The notes under the pieces were generated by a model. It had not been told where the DNA came from. It saw only the letters and a program-made list of their open reading frames with translations, and did not search any database. A DNA stretch of 64,000 nt from RUG11462 sp036308645 (GTDB lineage: Bacteria; Bacillota; Clostridia; Oscillospirales; Acutalibacteraceae). This document shows positions 58,940 to 64,000 of the stretch, one piece after another. The translations under genes and the position numbers were made by a program. Every line of letters starts with the position of its first letter. Position 1 is the stretch's first letter. The stretch spans positions 47,041 to 111,040 of the forward strand of contig JAXJVH010000052.1 in assembly GCA_036308645.1 (NCBI GenBank). Direction: 5' to 3'.

Positions 58940-59004
58940 TCCGACTTTGCAAAGATTTAATAACAAAAAACAATCTCATAATCAAATCCCGTTGATACAT
59001 AAAA

Positions 59005-59048
59005 AACAAAACTGACTTCGCAAAAAGCGAAATCAGTTTTGTTTTTTT
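59005..59048. terminator. Terminator
   Basis: ACAAAACTGA..TTCGC-aaaaa-GCGAA..TCAGTTTTGT then seven T. Confidence 0.88.
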
Positions 59049-59100
59049 GATTTTACTATAATTCAGGAGTGTTAATTCAAACTCCGATTTTAAAATTTTA

Positions 59101-59700
59101 TTACTTTCTGTCAAAAGCAGGGTTAAATGCATAAAAGTTTTTACTGTCAACTGCGTCCTGAACTTTTCTCATTGCTTCTCCGAAACGCTGGAAATGAACA
59201 ATTTCACGTTCTCGCAAGAATTTAATCGGGTCACGCACGTCAGGGTCGTCAATAAGGCGCAACAAGTTATCATAAGAAAGTCTTGCTTTTTGTTCTGCGG
59301 CTAAATCTTCCGATAAATCTGCAAAAACATCGCCTGTTGACGCAAGCGTTTGTGCGGAAAACGGCGTTCCCGACGCCGCTTGAGGATAAACTCCTGCGGT
59401 ATGGTCAACAAAATAGGCGTCGTATCCGTCTTTTTTAATTTGCTCAATGGTCATATTTTTGGTAAGTTGATGAACTATTGTTGAAATCATTTCTTCGTGT
59501 GCGAGTTCTTCGGTGCCAATATCTGTTAAAATTGCTTTTACTTCGTCATAAGGCATTGCAAATCGCTGTGAAAGATACCTTGTCGCCGCACCTTTTTCCC
59601 CGTGCGGACCGCCAAGTTGGGTTATTATAATTTTTGCAAGTGCCGGATTTGCCCTTGCAATTTTTATTGGGTATTCAAGTTGTTTTTGATAAATCCACAT
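59101..59700 (-). CDS. cotJC: Spore coat protein CotJC, manganese-catalase family
   Basis: 199 residues. Mn-catalase-like four-helix bundle: ITQLGGPHGEKGAATRYLSQRF, GTEELAHEEMISTIVHQL with metal ligands Glu and His, EDLAAEQKARLSYDNLL and LREREIVHFQRFGEAM. Coat-associated in Bacillus; peroxidase or catalase activity possible. Its ATG shares one base with the cotJB stop, showing tight coupling. Last gene of cotJABC. Confidence 0.93.
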   Translation of the reverse strand: MWIYQKQLEYPIKIARANPALAKIIITQLGGPHGEKGAATRYLSQRFAMPYDEVKAILTDIGTEELAHEEMISTIVHQLTKNMTIEQIKKDGYDAYFVDHTAGVYPQAASGTPFSAQTLASTGDVFADLSEDLAAEQKARLSYDNLLRLIDDPDVRDPIKFLREREIVHFQRFGEAMRKVQDAVDSKNFYAFNPAFDRK

Positions 59701-59951
59701 TAAGATTCAACCTCCCAAGGCCATGGTTTAAGCGCCCATTCCCAATTGTTTCTGCCCTCGGTAGAGGTCATAAGGGTAGGTCCGTATTTACGTTCGTAAT
59801 CCTCTCTTGCACCATCGGCAAGTTTTTTTACTTTATTAAAATAGTTGAGTGCCTCTTTATCGTTAGGGTGAGTATCAAGAAAAAGTCCTGCGTCAATCGC
59901 CGCAAAATGATACATTTGCAACTGTTTCATAAGTTTTTCTCTTTCCGTCAT
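59700..59951 (-). CDS. cotJB: Spore coat protein CotJB
   Basis: 83 residues. REKLMKQLQMYHFAAIDAGLFLDTHPNDKEALNYFNKVKKLADGAREDYERKYGPL-like layout with GRNNWEWALKPWPWEVES at the end, diagnostic of CotJB. Overlaps cotJA by four bases. Needed in Bacillus for assembly of CotJC on the coat. Confidence 0.92.
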   Translation of the reverse strand: MTEREKLMKQLQMYHFAAIDAGLFLDTHPNDKEALNYFNKVKKLADGAREDYERKYGPTLMTSTEGRNNWEWALKPWPWEVES

Positions 59952-60151
59952 TGCATTGCCCTTCTTCCTAAAAACGGCTTATCAAGTTCGGAAAAAATTG
60001 TGCCTCTTTCAAGCCCTACATCTGCGCTGTATAAATCACGCCATTTTTGCATAGGTACATAAGACATTGCTAACGGAAACGAATCTATACACTTAGCGTC
60101 AATTTTTTCGTCGATAGGCGCAGCCGTCATATTTAGAACATCGTCTAACAT
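59948..60151 (-). CDS. cotJA: Spore coat protein CotJA
   Basis: 67 residues, including PLAMSYVPMQKWRDLYSADVGLERGTIFSELDKPFLGRR, the conserved CotJA core. AAGGAG precedes the ATG at 60151. First gene of the operon. Upstream, a sequence CATAAAAT resembles a sigma-E -10, with a weak AATA -35, and a perfect 20-bp palindrome lies between it and the gene. Confidence 0.9.
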   Translation of the reverse strand: MLDDVLNMTAAPIDEKIDAKCIDSFPLAMSYVPMQKWRDLYSADVGLERGTIFSELDKPFLGRRAMQ

Positions 60152-60180
60152 AATTTCAAAAACTCCTTAAACTGAAATTC

Positions 60181-60200
60181 TTGAAGATATACATCTTCAA
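60181..60200. promoter_or_regulatory. Perfect palindrome upstream of cotJA
   Basis: TTGAAGAT-atac-ATCTTCAA, 30 bases upstream of the cotJA start, at or near the probable transcription start. Possible operator; the sigma-E-like -10 (CATAAAAT) lies just upstream at about 60217-60210. Confidence 0.4.
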
Positions 60201-60260
60201 TGTATTTTATGATACAACCTTAAAATTTGTTATTTTTAAAAGGAAAAACGTTATAAATCA

Positions 60261-60299
60261 TTGACAATTAAAACACAATATGTTAGGATAAATCTAACA
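60261..60299 (+). promoter_or_regulatory. GH16 promoter with overlapping inverted repeat
   Basis: TTGACA (60261-60266), 17-bp spacer, TAGGAT (60284-60289). Dyad TGTTAG-gataaat-CTAACA (60281-60299) overlaps the -10, suggesting repression by an unidentified regulator. Confidence 0.6.
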
Positions 60300-60331
60300 T
60301 TAAAAAGCACAAAAGGAGTATTATTTTTATT

Positions 60332-61090
60332 ATGGGAAACCAAAAGAAAAATTGGAAACTTGTTTGGTCGGATGAGTTTGATTCACCTGAAATAAACAAA
60401 GATAATTGGGGATTTGAATTAGGATATGTTCGTAACAACGAACTTCAAAAATATACCGATGATCCTAAAAACGCTTATATTGAAGACGGCTGTCTTGTGA
60501 TTGAGGCTATTAAAACAGACGATCCTGATTGCCCGTATACATCGGCTTCTCTTAACACAAAGGATAAAGTTAATTTCACTCACGGCAGACTTGAAATGAG
60601 AGCAAAATTGCCTTACGGCACAGGTATATGGCCTGCATTTTGGACTTTAGGGCAAGATATTGATACAAATCCGTGGCCCGCTTGCGGTGAAATTGACATT
60701 ATGGAACTTGTAGGCGGAGATAATAAAACTTATGCTACCTGCCCTTTCAACGATCATCACGGCGACCATGTTGTTCAGGCAACAATTCATTTTGAAGGCG
60801 AGCCTGAAGGTCATATTTTACCTCGTGCTTACGAACTTATGGAAGGCGATTTTAAAGACGATTTTCATATATTCGGCGTTGACTGGGACGAAAACTGCGC
60901 TAAATTCTATATCGACGGCGTTTATTATAACAAATGCAATATTTCCGAAATTCCGGAATTGCACAGACCGCAGTATGTATTGGTAAACATAGCGGTCGGC
61001 GGCGGTTGGCCCGGCGATCCTGATGAAAACACAGTATTCCCGCAGAAGTATTACATTGATTATATCAGATACTACAGGGAAGAAAAATAA
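60332..61090 (+). CDS. GH16 beta-glucanase (laminarinase type), no signal peptide
   Basis: 252 residues, a complete GH16 domain: WSDEFDSPEINKDNWG, GRLEMRAKLPYGTGIWPAFWTLG, catalytic CGEIDIMELVGG (ExDxxE with the beta-bulge Met of laminarinases) near residue 120, ATIHFEG and HIFGVDWDENCAKFYIDG. Predicted to hydrolyse beta-1,3 or mixed-linkage glucan. The start MGNQKKNWKLVWSDEF leaves no room for a signal peptide, so the enzyme is cytoplasmic or released otherwise. AAAAGGAG precedes the ATG. Confidence 0.92.
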   Translation: MGNQKKNWKLVWSDEFDSPEINKDNWGFELGYVRNNELQKYTDDPKNAYIEDGCLVIEAIKTDDPDCPYTSASLNTKDKVNFTHGRLEMRAKLPYGTGIWPAFWTLGQDIDTNPWPACGEIDIMELVGGDNKTYATCPFNDHHGDHVVQATIHFEGEPEGHILPRAYELMEGDFKDDFHIFGVDWDENCAKFYIDGVYYNKCNISEIPELHRPQYVLVNIAVGGGWPGDPDENTVFPQKYYIDYIRYYREEK

Positions 61091-61102
61091 CAGTAACACA
61101 AA

Positions 61103-61135
61103 AAACTGTCTGAAAAATTTCAGACAGTTTTTATT
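61103..61135. terminator. Terminator between GH16 and pseudokinase genes
   Basis: AAAAACTGTCTGAAA paired with TTTCAGACAGTTTTT, four-base loop. Confidence 0.88.
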
Positions 61136-61151
61136 TTTAAATTTTATTCTT

Positions 61152-62885
61152 TTATTCTTCATCCTCATTCGCAACGGTTTTATCCGCTTCGGTTTTCGGA
61201 TTTGTAGTTTTAGGCGCTAATGTTGTCGGAGCAGTTGTGGTTGTAGTCGTAGTTGTTGTAGTTGTGGTGGTTGTGGTAGTCGTTGTAACATAAGTATTCA
61301 TATTTACAGTAATTCTTGAATACTTGCTGATAGTTTCACCGATGTTCGGCGAAGTATCAACCACAGACTCGGGCAAAATTCCTGCGTTATATTTTTCTCC
61401 GAAAGAAATATTTTCATACAGGAAACCTGCCTTCAATAACTCGATGATAGCTTCTTCTTTAGTCATATTAGTAAGATTCGGAACAACCGTCATCTCGTTT
61501 CCGCCGCTGATTTGAATTTTTATCACCTGTCCGCTTGTAATCTGTGTTCCTGCCTTTGGCGACTGCGAAAGAATTATTCCTGCCGGTTCGCTGCTCGGAA
61601 CGGTTTGCGAAATTTCAAAAGTAAATCTCGCCCTTGTTTTTATGTATTCGGGCGAAGATAAAATTTCCGTATAAGACAATCCGACAAACTCGGGCACCTC
61701 GTCGCTTTCAAACAACACCTTTTCGGTTGTGGATACAGTGGAGGTCGCTGTTGTTGTTTCAACAGGTTCTTCTGCGTTCTTGCCGCCTGTAAGAATCCAC
61801 ATTCCTGCTACTATAACTAATATTACAGCCGCAGTAGCGCAAACCGAAACCGCAATTATTTTGTTGCGGTACTGCCTGCTTGCAACCGCTTTAACCTCGC
61901 CGGTTTTGCTATTATATTTAGGGCTTAATTTCGGGGCGGAAATCAATTCATTTTTAAATTCTTCAACCGATTTTGTTCTCTCTTCCGGCATAATTTCAAG
62001 TGAATTTGCAAGTGCCGAAAGCGCATTTCCCGGAAGTTCCTTTGCAACCTCCGCAGGAATAGTCATTTTATCCTCGGTTACACGAACGGTCGCTTCAGGC
62101 GGCGGATTGCCGACTAAAATACGGTACATTAAAGCGCCGAGAGCATAAACGTCTGTCCAAGGTCCTTGTTCGCCGTCAAATCCGTATTGCTCAATTGCGG
62201 CATAGCCTTTATGCAAGTGCGCCTGAAATTCGGTGCGAGCAGTTCTCGCGTCATGAATACTAAACTCCGTAAGGCGCAGTTTTCCGTCTTTACCGACAAG
62301 AATTGTATCAGGCGAAATACCCCTGTGAATAATATCAACCGCATGAAGTGACGAAATAGTTGAAAGCAACGGCATAATGAGCGTTCTGAACTGTTCATAT
62401 TTCAGTACACCGCCGTTACGCAGTAAAAAATCTCGAAGAGTAATGGCCTCAACATACTCGGTTACATAATAAGCTGTTCCGTTTTCTTCAAAAATATCAA
62501 GAATTTTTAAAAGTCCCGAAAAACCGTTCATGTGTGAAAGCGAACGTGCAAGAGCCGAAAACTCCTGCTTTCCTCTGTCAAAAGTAAAACCATACTCGGA
62601 AAAGGCTTTTACGAGCGTATTAATTCTTTGAGACATGCCCATAGGGAAATACTCACGTATTCTAACAGGCGTTTCTTTCAAAGTGTCATAAGCAATGTAA
62701 GTTATACCCTCGCCGTTTTCATTCAAAGTTCTTCCGACATAATATCTTTTCTGAAGTAATGTTTTTATAGGCAAAGCATTTTCGACGCTGTCCTTTTCCG
62801 CATCATATTTGCAATAAGGACATTCGGATGAAAAATCAGGTTTTTCACGCATACAGCCGAAGCAAAGCTTATCAATATCTGCCAT
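61152..62885 (-). CDS. PASTA-domain protein kinase-like protein (pseudokinase)
   Basis: 577 residues. N-terminal zinc ribbon (CFGCMREKPDFSSECPYC), a kinase fold (about 45-320), one membrane helix (about 335-360), two PASTA-like repeats (about 395-530) and a Thr-rich tail with 18 consecutive Thr. The kinase core lacks catalytic residues: VAIK Lys is Arg (PVRIREYFP), HRD Asp is Gly and Asn is Thr (IIHRGISPDTILV), and DFG is EFS (LTEFSI). It is therefore probably a non-catalytic sensor that binds peptidoglycan or muropeptides outside the cell. AGGAGGATT precedes the ATG. Confidence 0.87.
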   Translation of the reverse strand: MADIDKLCFGCMREKPDFSSECPYCKYDAEKDSVENALPIKTLLQKRYYVGRTLNENGEGITYIAYDTLKETPVRIREYFPMGMSQRINTLVKAFSEYGFTFDRGKQEFSALARSLSHMNGFSGLLKILDIFEENGTAYYVTEYVEAITLRDFLLRNGGVLKYEQFRTLIMPLLSTISSLHAVDIIHRGISPDTILVGKDGKLRLTEFSIHDARTARTEFQAHLHKGYAAIEQYGFDGEQGPWTDVYALGALMYRILVGNPPPEATVRVTEDKMTIPAEVAKELPGNALSALANSLEIMPEERTKSVEEFKNELISAPKLSPKYNSKTGEVKAVASRQYRNKIIAVSVCATAAVILVIVAGMWILTGGKNAEEPVETTTATSTVSTTEKVLFESDEVPEFVGLSYTEILSSPEYIKTRARFTFEISQTVPSSEPAGIILSQSPKAGTQITSGQVIKIQISGGNEMTVVPNLTNMTKEEAIIELLKAGFLYENISFGEKYNAGILPESVVDTSPNIGETISKYSRITVNMNTYVTTTTTTTTTTTTTTTTTTAPTTLAPKTTNPKTEADKTVANEDEE

Positions 62886-62992
62886 AACTGTTAATCCTCC
62901 TTAAAAAGAATACCACGATTTATATTATACCTTTTAACCGACTTCATCGCAATAAAAATAACAAAACTGTAATATTACTGTAAAAACTTACA

Positions 62993-63018
62993 AAGGACGA
63001 CTAAAAACAGTCGCCCTT
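62993..63018 (-). terminator. Hairpin downstream of yebC
   Basis: AAGGGCGACT paired with AGTCGTCCTT (one mismatch) just past the stop codon; the following T run is interrupted (GTAAGTTTTT). Confidence 0.55.
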
Positions 63019-63027
63019 ATTTTAAAA

Positions 63028-63765
63028 TTACTCTTCTTCAGGTAAATTATCAAGATTGTGCCAAACGTTCTGAACATCATCATTATCATCAAGCATATCA
63101 AGAAGTTTCTGCATTTTTGCCATAGACTCGTCGTCTTCAATGCTTGAAAAAGTTGCAGGATAATATTCCGGTTCAGCCGACATAATTTTATATCCTTTTT
63201 CAGATAACGCTGTGCTGACTTCGCTCACCGAATTAGGATCGGTAATAATTTCGAAAACGTCGCCTTCTGCATTGAAGTCGTCAGCGCCCGCTTCAAGCGC
63301 CGCTTCCATAACTTCGTCCTCGTTCAATCCTTCGGCGTCTATAGCGATAAGACCTCTGCGTGTAAACATAAAAGTAACCGAACCGGGAGTGCCTAAATTA
63401 CCGCCGCATTTATCAAAATAGTGGCGCATCTCACCTGCCGTACGGTTTCGGTTATCTGTCAAACACTCAACAATAACCGCAATACCCGAAGGGCCGTAGC
63501 CTTCATAAAGGCAGTTTTCATAATCCGAAGTATCGCCGTCGCCCGAAGCCTTTTTAATAATTCTTTCAATGTTATCGTTAGGAACATTGAGCGATTTTGC
63601 TTTGGCAATACAATCGCGAAGTTTTGAGTTTACATTTGGATCAGGTCCGCCTGCTTTAACAATAACCGACATCTCTCTGCCGATTTTAGTGAAAATTTTT
63701 GCTCTTGCGGCGTCGTTTGCGCCTTTCTTTCTTTTAATATTGTTCCATTTGGAATGTCCTGACAT
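63028..63765 (-). CDS. yebC: YebC/PmpR family protein
   Basis: 245 residues. Opens SGHSKWNNIKRKKGANDAARAKIFTKIGREM, contains NVPNDNIERIIKKASG, GYGPSGIAVIVECLTDNRNRTAGEMRHYFDKCGGNLGTPGSVTFMF and the acidic C-terminus. Widely conserved; described as a DNA-binding regulator in some bacteria and as a factor helping ribosomes through difficult sequences in others. AAGGAGT precedes the ATG at 63765. Confidence 0.95.
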   Translation of the reverse strand: MSGHSKWNNIKRKKGANDAARAKIFTKIGREMSVIVKAGGPDPNVNSKLRDCIAKAKSLNVPNDNIERIIKKASGDGDTSDYENCLYEGYGPSGIAVIVECLTDNRNRTAGEMRHYFDKCGGNLGTPGSVTFMFTRRGLIAIDAEGLNEDEVMEAALEAGADDFNAEGDVFEIITDPNSVSEVSTALSEKGYKIMSAEPEYYPATFSSIEDDESMAKMQKLLDMLDDNDDVQNVWHNLDNLPEEE

Positions 63766-63890
63766 ATTTAAAAACTCCTTAAATTAGTTTAACTCTATTT
63801 TAACATTATAACATACCCTATAATAAAATTCAAGATTTTATTAATCGGCCTGTTAAAAGTATAAATTGCAATATAAAATGTCCACAAATA

Positions 63891-64000
63891 TTAAGCGACA
63901 TTTAATTTCTTAATTAGCATAAATGAAGATAATCCGTTTAGTTTTCTTCTTGGATAATTATTCATCCAATGCTCTATCATCTTAATTCTCTCATGAGAGA
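63891..64000 (-). CDS. C-terminal end of a probable IS30-like transposase (partial)
   Basis: 36 codons read from the right edge: HERIKMIEHWMNNYPRRKLNGLSSFMLIKKLNVA then TAA. The EHWMNNYPRRKLN wording resembles the end of IS30-family transposases. Downstream tgtggacattttatattgcaattta may be the element's terminal sequence. The body of the gene lies outside the window, so identity is tentative. The gap 63766-63890 is AT-rich and holds the likely yebC promoter. Confidence 0.5.
   Translation of the reverse strand, partial: SHERIKMIEHWMNNYPRRKLNGLSSFMLIKKLNVA

Noticed and set aside
1..64000. tRNA or rRNA genes
   Set aside because: No T-loop (GGTTCGAATCC-like) with cloverleaf pairing or rRNA motif was noticed on either strand by eye.

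Overview
The window looks like a low-GC, spore-forming, fermentative member of the Clostridia, most plausibly a gut or rumen Ruminococcus-like lineage (Oscillospirales). The evidence is gene content: spoIIE, the spoIIA operon (spoIIAA-spoIIAB-sigF), a SigH-like factor and cotJABC for sporulation; AdhE, PduL and an iron alcohol dehydrogenase for fermentation; clostridial GlgC/GlgD; a SCIFF peptide with its radical SAM maturase; and glucan-degrading enzymes (GH94 cellobiose phosphorylase, GH9, GH16) that lack signal peptides. This placement is inference from gene families. No rRNA or tRNA gene was recognised.

Layout. 1-5.4 kb: the N-terminal part of AdhE (gene runs off the left edge) behind a Rex-like site, an M23 peptidase, LuxS, a short-chain dehydrogenase, then PduL with an AraC-type regulator. 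5.4-17.7 kb: spoIIE behind a Spo0A-type wide-spaced promoter, a 1.4-kb-codon glycerophosphotransferase/HAD fusion, two zinc-ribbon proteins, a SigH-like factor, spoIIA and folC. 17.8-25 kb: a small lipoprotein/membrane pair divergent from an XRE regulator with tandem dyad operators, valS, a tiny Val-rich ORF with its own promoter and terminator just upstream of valS, a PLP decarboxylase, and the SCIFF maturase and precursor. 25.2-33.4 kb: the glgB-glgC-glgD glycogen operon, a histidine phosphatase, a MATE transporter and AzlCD. 33.4-36.9 kb: a glycine riboswitch with terminator in front of an alanine/glycine symporter and a PutP-like symporter. 36.9-45.4 kb: GH94, an SCP2 protein with a lysine/cysteine-rich tail, MurA, GH9, and a DUF559 nuclease-like gene nested inside a palindromic repeat. 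45.5-53.7 kb: polysaccharide deacetylase, a ComEC-like metallo-hydrolase, Fe-ADH, a large BspA-like leucine-rich-repeat surface protein, DegV and an XRE membrane regulator. 53.7-64 kb: NUDIX, HIT-like and UPF0340 proteins, PfkA, a flippase, cotJABC, GH16, a PASTA-containing pseudokinase, YebC and the tail of a probable transposase.

How the genes fit together: imported cellodextrins could be cut by the cytoplasmic GH9 and phosphorolysed by GH94; PfkA leads to glycolysis; AdhE, PduL and Fe-ADH dispose of acetyl-CoA and reducing power, with Rex-like sites at both alcohol dehydrogenase promoters; excess glucose-1-phosphate can enter glycogen through GlgC/D and GlgB.

The most unusual signals are (i) a DUF559 gene whose ribosome binding site and last codons are supplied by flanking hairpin repeats, with an internally deleted copy and a minimal copy elsewhere in the window and with stem-preserving base changes between copies; (ii) a 21-codon ORF with five Val codons in six, followed by a terminator, directly upstream of valine-tRNA ligase; (iii) a family of dispersed GC-rich palindromes, many ending in CCCTAC; (iv) a PASTA kinase-like protein lacking all key catalytic residues; and (v) a large stem-loop plus terminator ahead of the leucine-rich-repeat gene.
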